A stretch of DNA of 64,000 bases, from the NCBI RefSeq assembly GCF_023159225.1, contig NC_063167.1, positions 6,560,234 to 6,624,233 of the forward strand, written 5' to 3'. Shown in pieces: positions 54,216 to 64,000 of this stretch. Each line of letters starts with the position of its first letter. The stretch's first letter is position 1. The notes under the pieces were generated by a model, which did no database searches, had not been told where the DNA came from, and worked only from the letters and a program-made list of their open reading frames with translations. The stretch is from Perognathus longimembris pacificus (taxonomy: Eukaryota; Chordata; Mammalia; Rodentia; Heteromyidae). The position numbers and the translations under genes are program-made.

Positions 54216-55410
54216 GGGGGGGGGCGGCGTGTGGCTAAAGGTAAGCTAGGAGCAATAGTTTTCCCAGGACTGCTCGGGAAAATCAAAGCCCCTGGAACTG
54301 ACTTTGAGGACTAGGACGCCTGCCCTACGCTGTTGTCTCCGGATGGGGGTGGAACAAGATTGGGGTGCAGCGCATGGACAAAGCGAAGGCCGAGAGCAAG
54401 GCCGGGTGTGGGGAGCCAAGTTCCAGCTCTCAGGACCCTGGAAAGCCCTTCCAGACAGACGCGCGAGTTTGTCTCAGAGAGTGGGAAGGGCCTGGAAGGA
54501 GCAGCTCCAAGGGAGCGAGAAGGGGTCTGGGAAGAGAAAGGCCGGCCAGGGAGGACCCGGGAGTTGGTGCTGTAACCAGGGTGGTGCTGGCAGCAAAGGG
54601 AGGAATCCATGCGCCCCAGCAAGAGCGCAGGGCGCAGGCCGGGCCTGCCCTACACCGGGCCGCCTCTGATCACGTTTTCAGGGCCACTGCCCGCCGTCGC
54701 AGACAATGCTGGGGGAGCCTTTGAAGTCCGAAAGGGATGCCGCGGTGGGAGCCGGGGACTCTCCTCCCTTCCCCCCATCTTCCCTAGCGCGAGGAGGGCA
54801 ACGGGACAAAACCCGGAGCCCGTTCAGCCGAGGCCTCTCGGAATACAAGAGACAAAGGGAAAACAAACAGGTTTGGAGCCAAGCGCACGGTGCCTTGTCT
54901 GTGCCCTGCCCCGCCGAGAGCCGGGATGATGGATGGCTGCCGCCAGCCAGCTCGCCCGCCAGGCAGGCCCCTCTATTTACATAACACTGGCGTTCCACCG
55001 GTCACCTCTGACACGGCACTGCCTGGGGCCGAGGCCCGGTGGCCCTGTGGTTCCTCGAGCCACCGGGAGGACTGTGACAGCCTCATGGGCCCAGCCTCTG
55101 GGAAGGCCTGGGCAAGACAGGACATGGCGGCCCCTTCCCCTCAGTGATGAAGGAAGACACGGCCTTAGAGGCACCGTCTCAACCAGAGAAGGCAGAGAGG
55201 GTTCCAGAGCCCACTGGCTTCTCCCTGCGGGGCACGAAGCGGAGCTTCTAGGAGAGCCAAAGGGAACCAGCCTGCAAAGAGCCGCGTGGTCCTCCAGGCA
55301 GCCTGAGCCCAGGCACCACCGCGCCCAACCACCCTGCACGGCCTGGGGCGCCTGCCTTGCCCCAAGTGCAATCCACACATCCCCAGCGCATGGCCAGCTG
55401 GAGAAAGCCC

Positions 55411-55640
55411 GAACCAGGCCTCCCGTGGCTCACGCCCGCCATCCTAGCTACTCGGGACGCTGAGATCTGAGCATTGCGGTTCGAAGCCAGGCTGGGCAGG
55501 AAAGTCCGTGAGACCCAACCCCCTCATCACCCAAAAAGCCGGAAAGGGAGCTGTGACTCAAATGGGAGAGTGCTAGCCTTGAGTCACAAAAGCTCAGGGA
55601 CAGCACCTGGGCCTTGAGTTCAAGCCCCAGGAGTAGCGCA
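55411..55640 (+). mobile_element. B1-ID SINE
   Basis: Full-length copy: GTGGCTCACGCCCGCCATCC, GAGACCCAACCCCCTC and ID end GCCTTGAGTTCAAGCCCCAG. A short (CA)n tail follows. Confidence 0.9.
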
Positions 55641-56740
55641 AGCGCGCACGCACACACACACACAGACAGAAACAACCCCACAAAGAACCATGCAAGATTG
55701 GTCATGTCCAGTTGCAATGGGTGGCATGGCTCCTGTTCCCCAACTTTGCGACTGAACCCAGCCCAAAGGGACATGTCTGTCAGGCCAATGGTTACTATGG
55801 GGGGGGGGGACGCATAAGATCAGTGACTTACCTTATAGCAGGTCCTGCAGGTGCTTTGAACCCAGCTGGGCTGTCACTTCATCCTGGGGAAAGAAAGGAG
55901 CCTGTTAGGATTTGCAGAGGAAGCCGATGGTCTCCCTCACCCCCAATCTCTGTGTGTGTCTCAGGACTCCCTGTCACCTATGGGCAGTAGGGCGAATCAC
56001 CCAGGGACAACTAGAGGGGCCCAGTGGTTCGGGCGTGCTCAGTGAGTCCCGGTTGCGGCCCATTTCGGTGCCAGAGTTGGCAAATTCACAAAGTAGCAGG
56101 GACTGAATGGAGGGAAGGACAGCCCTCAGGAGACCCCTACCCAGGCACAGACCGTGCTTCACAAACTCCTCCGTGGAGGCAGAGACGCAGGTGGGGCTGC
56201 GGGAGGGGGTGATGGGAGGAGGCACCGGTTATGGGCCCCCAGGCTGCTGTGAAGCTACAGTGACTGAGCGGGGAGGCCCGCGGACAACGACAGAATATAG
56301 TGTCAACCACTCTTTTATTCTTGTCTCCTGGCTCCTGAAAGTAAAAATGATGGACTCCCTGCTGTTACCTATAGCAAGGACATATGGGAGAGGCAAGAGC
56401 AGAGTAGCACCAGGAGGCCCAGGTCCATAGCAACATGCTGTGGACAGGACCTTCCACTTGGGGTCATGCCAGCCCCCACGGGGGGGTCCACGTGGGGCAA
56501 GGGATCTCTCAACAACACGGAGGGCCTTTGTCCAACATACAACTTAGCCTGGCTTTCGGGCTGACCCCTCTACCGGAGCAGGAGTTTAGGGAGCCAAGTT
56601 CAAATGGAACAGACTTGGTTGAGGAAAGACACATGGAGCCTTCTGCCTGCCCAACTGGCCCTGGATGCCTTTGCCTGGGCCAGGCTCTGTACGCCAACCT
56701 CAGCACTGTCCTGCTCCGGGAAGGGTTGCTGCTTGTTCCG
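55641..56740. other. Upstream stretch without recognised genes
   Basis: No gene, SINE or clear regulatory block was recognised between the SINE at 55640 and the (CT)n tract. Confidence 0.45.
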
Positions 56741-56744
56741 TTTG

Positions 56745-56806
<62 letters not shown>
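56745..56806 (+). repeat. (CT)n microsatellite
   Basis: About 30 CT units. Confidence 0.97.
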
Positions 56807-56810
<4 letters not shown>

Positions 56811-57559
56811 GTGGCTTATCAATGATGCAAGAAGAATAACACCAATTTCCTTAGGCCATGTAATCCCCAAATCAGATTGGGGGGATTGGGAGAAATGAGG
56901 TGACCTTGTACAGGGCTTCCGGAATGCCACCCAGTCCCACCGCCCTGCTCTCCCGTTCCCAGGACGTACTTAGACACATCATGCTAATTGTACCTGACAT
57001 GCCCTCTTAAGGAAGGCTCTGCTCTCTGCCAGCGTGTGCCGCCTGTGCCGGGCTGCTGGGCACAGGGCACCCACCGGGGCAGAGTTCACCTTGCCAGATG
57101 CAGGTTTCGAAAGGGCCGAGGCCCAAACACCCAGTGGTTTGGGGAAAGCTGCCCCGTGGGGCATCCGACAGCCTGGACAGGGGGCACTGGAGGTGGGCAA
57201 CTGAGATAGGGGGCAGTAGAGGGGGGAAAAAGGGGAGTCTGTGCAGAGGTGGGAAAGGCAGGCAGAGGCCTGGCGAGTCAGAGACAGAGTTGGGGAGAGA
57301 GGCAACGGGGCGAAGTACAATGACCGTGGTCTAGGCCTTGGGGCCCAGCGTGGAGACCCCTAAGTGTCCTCTGGGAGGTGCTGGGCGGGCTCGGCTGGCA
57401 GGGCTCGTGTTCCGGCCGGAAGTCTCCTCTAAATCCTGTCCATCCTAAGTTCTCCTGCCTGAGATCTGTCAAGGCGGATGGGCCAGCCTCCCTTGAACCC
57501 CCAAAGCCCCCCAACTCCACAACTCCAATATCTCTCTTCTACCACCTTTTTCTCCCCTC

Positions 57560-57850
57560 CCATCCTCCCCGGCAACTGTGCATTTATTAATTCATGAGGC
57601 ACTAATTAGTTCTTTGTTTAATTTTGTGTTAAACAGACTGACCGGAATGATAACGACTTGCAGTGCGGTGTTGCCGTCCCCAACCACCCCTGTTTTCTGA
57701 CAACAAGGGAGCGCGGGAGACCGGAGCGCTGAACCCAAATCCCTCAGCAGTTGCACTTCATTAAGTCAAAATGTGACAAGAAGCTTAGAGAGCAACTTGC
57801 AGATCTGATCACACAGAACAATCGGGAGGAAACTTTCTAAGAGTTGGTTG
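57560..57850. promoter_or_regulatory. AT-rich candidate enhancer
   Basis: It contains GCATTTATTAATTCATGAGG and GCACTAATTAGTTCTTTG, a near-palindromic paired homeodomain site, in repeat-free sequence. Confidence 0.4.
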
Positions 57851-58317
57851 GGGCTGGGGGAGGGCGGGGGAGGGGCGGGGACGCGCACATCCGGGTCTCC
57901 TGGACGTGCCAGCCCTGCAGGCCCATCCCGCACCTGTCTGGGGCAGGGGGCTGGGCCGATGGCGGCATGGACATTGTCTCTTGGGGGTATCTAGGACTCT
58001 GGGTGTATTCTGGGTTTCCAGTTCGCCGGTTCTCTTTTCCTCCTGGACATCATCTTTTCCTGTCTTTGCTCCTCCCTGTGCCTGACACTGCCAGTGAGTG
58101 AACAGCACACCCACAGATGAGCAGAGAAGGAGAAAGTCGACACCATCATGGAAGGATTCTGTCAGACTGCGGGGTGGTATACAGCAGCTAGAAAAACCCA
58201 GGATGGAGGTCTTACCCTAGAGAAGGCTGAGGCTAATCGAAATCCTTCTAGGCTAAGAGAAAAAGAATATGCTCAGAGGTCATGGAAGAAAATGTCCAAG
58301 AGATCTCAGCATACCCA

Positions 58318-58882
58318 TTCTGCCATCTATCCATCCATCACTCCCCTCTCCCCTATCCATCTATCTATCTACCCATCCACCCACCCATCCATCCCCATTC
58401 ACATCTATCCATTCCTTCCACCCTCCCTTCCACGCATCCATCATCATCCGTCTACTCTCACATCCATTCATCCACCTATCTATCCATCCATCTATCCACC
58501 CATTCATCCACCATCCATCCACGCATTTATCCATCCATTCATCCATCCATCCATCTATCCACCCATTCATCCACCATCCATCCACCCGTCATCTATTCAT
58601 CCATCTATCATCCATCCATCCATCTACTCTCATATATCCATGCATACATATACACCCATCCATCCATTTATTCATCCATCCATGTACCATCTATCCATTC
58701 TCATATATACCCATCTATCCACCAATCCATATATACCCATCCACCCATTTATCCATCCATCCATCCATCCATCCACCATCTATTCATCTATCCACTCTCA
58801 TATACACCTACCTATCCATCCATACATATACGCCCATCCATCCATTTATCTATCCATCCATTTATCCATCCATCCACGCAAT
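58318..58882 (+). repeat. (CATC)n tetranucleotide array
   Basis: About 560 bases of ATCC/ATCT/ACCC units form a large, imperfect microsatellite. It stays open in several frames, giving an Ile-His-Pro-Ser repeat that is not a protein. Confidence 0.97.
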
Positions 58883-59151
58883 GTTCTTAATCCTAACTAC
58901 TCTGACCAGATAGCTGAGGCTGGAAAGTTGAGGGCTCTGTCCAGAGGCATACGGCAAATTAGAAGCAGGGCCAGGTCCGGTAGCTTTAGGCTCTCATGGG
59001 CTGACTCTTGGCAGGCAGCAGAGCTCACAGTAGCCTCATGGCCTCTTCTCTGTCCATGTGAAAGAATTGAATCTTTGGCCCCAGAGAAGTCAAGCTGCCA
59101 ACCCCACAAGCCATAGCGTAAGTATGGACAGTGGTTTCAAAAGCAAATCCT

Positions 59152-59260
59152 GGGCTGGCCTGTAGCTCAGTGGCAAAGTGCTTGCTTAGCAAGGGAACTG
59201 TCCTGGGTTAGATCCCCAGAAAAGACCAAAAAAAAGTTAAGAAAACAAACAAACAAAAGC
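59152..59260 (+). mobile_element. ID (BC1-like) SINE monomer
   Basis: GGCTGGCCTGTAGCTCAGTG and GTCCTGGGTTAGATCCCCAG are tRNA-like boxes A and B. An A-rich tail with AAAC units follows. Confidence 0.87.
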
Positions 59261-59317
59261 AAACCCTGCCCTAGATTAAAAGCAGAAGCCCTTCTCACCT
59301 TCTACCCAACCTAGTTT

Positions 59318-59543
59318 CTTTTTTTTTTTCGGGGGGTGGGGGGGAGCAGCTGGTCCTGGGACTTGAACTGAGGGCCTGAGTGCTGTCTTTGAGCTTTTTG
59401 TCCCCAAGGCTAGCATCCTACCAATAGAGCCACAGCTCCACTCTGGCGCTTTTTTTTGGTAGTTAATTGGGACTGGCTTGGAACTGCAATTCTCAAATCT
59501 CAGCCTCCTAAGCTAAGATTATAGGCCTAGGCCACTGGTGTGA
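59318..59543 (-). mobile_element. B1-ID SINE
   Basis: Minus-strand copy with a T-run tail at 59318-59329, ID half GAGCCACAGCTCCACTCTGG and B1 half CTCAGCCTCCTAAGCTAAGA. Confidence 0.87.
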
Positions 59544-59774
59544 AAACATGGCGCAAAGGAGACTGAGGTGAGTAAGAGCAAAAGCACATGGAACGTTGGC
59601 CAAGCGAGGCCTCCAGGGCTGCCTCCTTCCCCTGGAACTGCCGCGCCTGCCCAGGTGAGGCGTGGCCTCCCTGGAGCCCGCCCAGCCCCCTGGCCAGGAA
59701 GTGCGTCTGTAGGTCAGCCTTGCCCTCCCTCCCCCTGGCCAGAGTGAAGTGCAGTGGTCTCCCACCCAAGCCTG

Positions 59775-59862
59775 GCAGCAGCCTTGGTTGGTTTCTGTTA
59801 ATTTGCTGTCAGGCTGCCTAAGCAAACCAATTAAAACTAATCATTAATTATAAAACAGAGTG
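59775..59862. promoter_or_regulatory. AT-rich patch
   Basis: It contains GTTAATTTGCTGTC and ACCAATTAAAACTAATCATT, then AATTATAA. Clustered homeodomain cores; candidate only. Confidence 0.37.
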
Positions 59863-60221
59863 AGAAGAGTAGGGAAGAGGAGAGGGTGAAAGACCAGGAC
59901 CGGATGGAGGAAGAGGGAGGTAGGAGCAGGAGGGAAGACTCTGAAGGCCTGCAAGGGGCTGAGTGGAGGGAACCAGAGATTTTGGAGTCGGAGGAGGCTC
60001 GGAAGGAAGGCAAGGACAAAGCCCAGGAGTGAGGGGAAAGACCAGGAAGGCAGAGAGAGGACAGTGAAGGCTGTACAGGCTCCGGGGCCAGCGTTCCAGG
60101 ACCTGAAGCTCTAGAGTCCATGCACAAACCCCTCTGGCTGGAGCGGGGCTGGACTCAGGAGCCCCTCTCCACAGCCCAAATGCTCCCTAAACACGAAGGC
60201 TCTGACTCTGCAGAACAGGCC

Positions 60222-61197
60222 GCCTCCTGCCTACGACCCTACCTTCTCCCAGCCCCCGTCCCATCTACAACCCTACCTTCTCCCAGCCCCCGTCCCGTCT
60301 ACGATCCTACCTTCTCCCAGCCGTCTGTCCCGTCTACGATCCTACCTTCTCCCAGCTGTCTGTCCCGTCTACGATCCTACCTTCTCCCAGCCCCCTGTCC
60401 TGTCTACGACCCTACCTTCGCCCAGCCATCTGTCCCGTCTACGATCCTACCTTCTCCCAGCCCCCTGTCCCGTCTACGACCCTACCTTCGCCCAGCCATC
60501 TGTCCCGTCTACAATCCTACCTTCTCCCAGCCGTCTGTCCCATCTACGATCCTACCTTCTCCCAGCCCTCGTCCCGTTTTCGACCGTACCTTCTCCCAGC
60601 CGTCTGTCTTGTCTTCGACCCTACCTTCTCCTAGAACTCGTCCCGTTTTCGACCCTACCTTCTCCCAGCCGTCTGTCTTGTCTACGATCCTACCTTCTCC
60701 TAGAACTCGTCCCGTCTTCGACCCTACCTTCTCCCAGCCGTCTGTCCCGTCTACGACCCTACCTTCTCCCAGCCCCCGTCCCGTCTTCGACCCTACCTTC
60801 TCCCAGCCATCTGTCTTGTCTACGACCCTACCTTCTCCCAGCCCCCGTCCCGTCTTCGACCCTACCTTCTCCCAGCCCTCTCTTCCATCTACGACCCTAC
60901 CTTCTCCCAGTCCCCTGTCCCGTCTACAATCCTACCTTCTCCCAGCTGTCTGTCTTGTCTACGATCCTACCTTCTCCCAGCCCCCTGTCCCGTCTATGAC
61001 CCTACCTTCTCCCAGCCCCCGTCCCGTCTACGATCCTACCTTCTCCCAGCTGTCTGTCCCGTCTACGATCCTACCTTCTCCCAGCCGTCTGTCCCGTCTA
61101 CGATCCTACCTTCTCCCAGCCCCCTGTCCCGTCTACGACCCTACCTTCTCCCAGCCCCCGTCCCATCTACGATCCTACCTTCTCCCAGCCCTCTCAG
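60222..61197 (+). repeat. 33/35-bp minisatellite, about 28 copies
   Basis: Tandem units share the cores CTACCTTCTCCCAGCC and GTCCCGTCTACGA. Two length classes exist, 35 and 33 bp, and three core variants: TACGAT, TACGAC and TTCGAC. The TTCGAC form is concentrated in the middle (about 60570-60870). The plus strand is C/T-rich. Confidence 0.96.
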
Positions 61198-61559
61198 GCC
61201 ACAGAGGCTCAGGGCAGCTGTCGGGTCGCCGGGCTCCCCACCCCCTAGCCCAGGCTGCCCTGGGCCGCCTCCCATCCTCTCACACCCTCTCCTTGGCCAG
61301 GCCTTTCACAGGGGTTGGGGCTATGTCAGCTGGGTAGTTTGAGGAGGGGTGGGGGGCAGCACAGACAACAAGGGGGCGGTGTCATGGAAACGGGCACTTT
61401 CACGGAGAAATATTCTGTTTGGCCTCCTTCCTCCATTGAAGAGCTGTCAGGAACCTGAGTGAGAGTCACACTATCCCGGGACCAGGCGTGACAAAACCTA
61501 TTTTCTGCCTCAAATTTGATTGATTAAAAAACTTTTTAGGAAAACCATGTTAAAAGAGT

Positions 61560-61642
61560 AAAAGAGAGAGAGAGAGAGTGTGTGTGTGTGTGCGTGTGAA
61601 TGAGAGACAGATAGGCAGACAGGCAGACAGACAGACAGACAC
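61560..61642 (+). repeat. Compound (GA)n(GT)n(GACA)n repeat
   Basis: GA units, GT units and AGAC/AGGC tetramers follow one another over about 80 bases. Confidence 0.92.
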
Positions 61643-62660
61643 AGAGGGGGGAAAAAGAAAGAAAATACAAAGTGCCACAGGGGAGGAGGGCTTGGGGAGA
61701 GAAAGGCCACAGGCAGGGGACGGTCCCCCTTCTGTCCCCCGCCTCCCTCCGTCAAACGGCAGGGGACTGGTGTCAGTGGGACACCGCAGCATAACCAGGC
61801 AAAACAGAAAGGTCAAAGGAAGCTTGAAATCTTTACACAGTGGTTAGGAGGACAATGAGGGCCGCAAGCTCGCCGCAGACCCGCAGGTGCCAGCTCCGGA
61901 CAGAGGCGGGCAGCCGGTCCCCACACTGGGAAGACAGCCTCAGGCCCGAGGCAGGGAGGGGCAGGTGGTGGGGCTGTCCAGGGCCAGGAGTAGGAGCAGG
62001 CCTCCAGACTGAATGGAGGCAGAATTTTCAAATTCCTGTCTGGGGTCCAGAGGGAGGGCCCTGGAGTTCAGGTCTGCGGAGGGTTCCCATGTCTGGCTAG
62101 GGACTTGAGGGTGATTGAGGCCCTGCCTCCTCCTCTCCAGGCCCTAGGCAAAGAGCGGGGCTCCCTGCCTTCCCTGGGATTCATCTGGAGAAAGACAGGC
62201 CACCATTTCCCAGTGGCTCTGCCACACAGCCGCTTCAGATCTTCCTGGGCGAACCTGTTCTGTCCTCAAGAAGACAGGTTGGAGTTAGTGGGCCGGTGGG
62301 CTCCCTTTTCTCGAAGGGTCTTGAAGGTCATGCTGGGAAGGGCTGAGAAATGTCCAATACAGGCTCCGTCCACTCAAGGTCAGGAGTGGGGCGGATCACT
62401 GTGCCGCTCCCGTAAGTGAGTCTCATTCCACAGCCCTCCACGCAAGCGCTGAGCAGATACTACGTGTGTGACCCTGCGTCGGGCAGGAGGGAAATTAAAC
62501 AACACAGCTACAAGTGCAGCGTTGGTCAGAGTCCAGTGTGAATCTCACGTGTCATACATCACCAGCTACGTAAGGACCTGCAGAAGCAATGCTCAGCCCG
62601 TTGTTCGGCGTGGTAGGTACCCGCTATTCACTTCTACACTCCTGTCTCTATAAAGCTCAG
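61643..62660. other. Upstream stretch without recognised features
   Basis: No gene or element was recognised. Sequence composition is mixed. Confidence 0.4.
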
Positions 62661-62665
62661 GGAAG

Positions 62666-62890
62666 GCCCGGATCTGATGGTTCATGCTTATGGTCTTAGC
62701 TACTCAGGAAGGTAAGATCTGAGCTAGATCACAGTTAGAAGCCAGCCAGGGCAAGAAAGTTCATGAGACTCTCAGCTCCAATTATCCACCAAAAAGCCAG
62801 ATGTGGAGCTGTGGTTCAAGCAGTGGAGCGTGAGCTTTGAGCAAAAACACCTCAAGAGAAAGTGCAAGTTGAGTTCAGCCCTCATATTAA
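62666..62890 (+). mobile_element. B1-ID SINE
   Basis: Diverged full-length copy with CTTAGCTACTCAGGAAGGTA and GTGGAGCTGTGGTTCAAGCA. It ends in a (CA)n run. Confidence 0.88.
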
Positions 62891-62893
62891 TGT

Positions 62894-62950
<57 letters not shown>
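62894..62950 (+). repeat. (CA)n microsatellite
   Basis: About 28 CA units at a SINE tail. Confidence 0.97.
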
Positions 62951-62953
<3 letters not shown>

Positions 62954-63039
62954 CTGGGAGAATTCCAGCAGCAGCTCCACTCCCAGGCCATAAGCCCCCA
63001 AAGATGAAACACAGGGATTCAACCCAAATTTCCTACACA

Positions 63040-63416
63040 CAAATTGTTCATTATTGACAATAGTCAAAAGGTAGACCCAACTCCAGGTCTGTGAATGAGG
63101 AATGGGTAATCATGCTATCGAGCCATACCATGGAATACTATTCAGCTGTAAAAAAGGCAGGAAGTCCTGGCATGTGCTACCACAGGGAAAATGTACCACA
63201 CATTGCATGACTTTGCTAATACAAACTATCCAGAACAGTCCAGTCCACACAAGCAGTGGTGGTCAGAGAAGGGGGGAAGGGGCAATGGTTGCTAATATTA
63301 GGGTGCAGAGTTTCTGGGAGGAAAAAGAGTTCTGAAATTAGACATTGGTGACGGTTGTCTAGTCCATGAATACACTTAATGCTACTGAATTGTACACTTC
63401 AAAATGGCCACAATGG
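63040..63416 (+). mobile_element. Ancient L1 3' region, left part
   Basis: TTGACAATAGTCAAAAGGTA, CATGGAATACTATTCAGCTG and GAATTGTACACTTCAAAATG are typical of old mammalian L1 3' ends. A SINE interrupts it. Confidence 0.8.
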
Positions 63417-63665
63417 AGCTGAGAGCTGGTGGCTTCACACTTGTAAGCTTAGCTACTCAGAAGGCTGAGATCTGAGGATTGTGGTTCAAAGCCCGACCGG
63501 GAAAGAATGTCTGTGAGACTTTTTATTGCTAATGAATCACAGAACAAAACAAAACAGGAAGCAGAGATGCGGCTTACGTGGTAGAGCCCTAGCCTTAAGC
63601 AAAAAAAAAAAAAAAAAAAAAAAAAATCTCAGTGCCCAGGCCTTGAGTTCAAGTCCTAGGACAGG
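63417..63665 (+). mobile_element. B1-ID SINE inserted in L1
   Basis: Plus-strand copy with GCTGAGATCTGAGGATTGTG and ID end GCCTTGAGTTCAAGTCCTAG. It includes a 26-base internal A run at 63601-63626. Confidence 0.88.
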
Positions 63666-63689
63666 CACATACAACACACAGGTGAGGGT

Positions 63690-63725
63690 CACTGGTAAAT
63701 TTTATAGTGTGCACATAGTGTCATA
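63690..63725 (+). mobile_element. Ancient L1 3' region, tail
   Basis: CACTGGTAAATTTTATAGTG continues the L1 3' end broken at 63416. Confidence 0.5.
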
Positions 63726-64000
63726 GTCAGCTAACATGACATGGCCTGGAGAAAGACAGGCGTCTCAGCTCAGCAGCCGTGTTAGATGAGTCTAGCCAGC
63801 CGTATAAAAACTTGGGGGTTCCAAATGGGTCCCCCTCTCCCTCCAGCCGTACTGAAGGACGTGAATGGCCATCTGAGCTATCGCTGGGCAAGAAGAGCTC
63901 AGTGAACGCGCACTGTGGGAAGGCCATGCGGTTTCCTTGATGGGCCTCCCCTTAGGACCGCTCCCCCCCCCCCCATTTCAAGTCCCTGTGACTCTGTGTC
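63726..64000. other. Right edge, nothing recognised
   Basis: The last 275 bases show no gene, motif or repeat except a C run near 63963. Confidence 0.5.

Noticed and set aside
58148..59116. 322-residue Ile/His/Pro/Ser repeat protein
   Set aside because: It is a translation of a (CATC)n array.
59152..59237. tRNA gene
   Set aside because: Boxes A and B are present, but the sequence is an ID SINE with an A-rich tail and no tRNA fold or anticodon arm I could support.
60120..61337. 405-residue Pro/Ser repeat protein
   Set aside because: It is produced by the minisatellite, whose units lack stop codons in this frame; unit lengths of 33 and 35 bp do not keep a coding frame.

Overview
This window is mammalian nuclear DNA. 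It has GT-AG introns, CpG islands, dense microsatellites, and SINEs with a 7SL-derived (B1-like) left half and a tRNA-derived (ID-like) right half. ID monomers, an ID-ID dimer, MIR, old L1 and hAT fossils are also present. The B1-ID dimers point to a rodent. From memory of how these SINEs look, I favour the beaver/kangaroo-rat/pocket-mouse/gopher group (Castorimorpha), but I could not test this.

One protein-coding gene is recognisable: CASZ1, the castor zinc-finger transcription factor, on the minus strand. Thirteen coding exons were placed by hand from splice sites and reading phase, running from a start codon at 43607-43605 to a stop at 1431-1429. The phases join without a break into a 1165-residue protein with five castor-type zinc fingers. 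This matches the known short isoform (CASZ1b, 1166 residues in human). The long isoform (CASZ1a) would splice from the donor at 1432 to exons beyond the left edge.

Layout by region. 1-900: intron of the long isoform, with a pair of inverted ZNF143-like motifs. About 895-1428: 3' UTR and poly(A) signals of the short isoform. 1429-16326: twelve coding exons separated by introns of 86 bp to 3 kb. 16327-43591: a 27-kb intron with many AT-rich, repeat-free blocks that look like developmental enhancers. 43.4-45.5 kb: a CpG island with the start-codon exon, a probable non-coding 5' exon and promoter-like motifs. 45.5-64 kb: upstream of that island, either 5' intron of longer transcripts or intergenic. 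It carries no recognisable gene, but holds more AT-rich blocks, nested transposons, a (CATC)n array and a 33/35-bp minisatellite of about 28 copies.

The window therefore describes one developmental regulator with its promoter and probable enhancers. Clean candidates for a second look are the isoform switch built into the last splice donor, the repeated SKY-D/E peptides in the N-terminal half, the paired ZNF143 sites, and the homeodomain-motif island inside the promoter. Conservation of the AT-rich blocks is inferred from composition only. No prokaryotic feature, CRISPR array or viral gene was seen.
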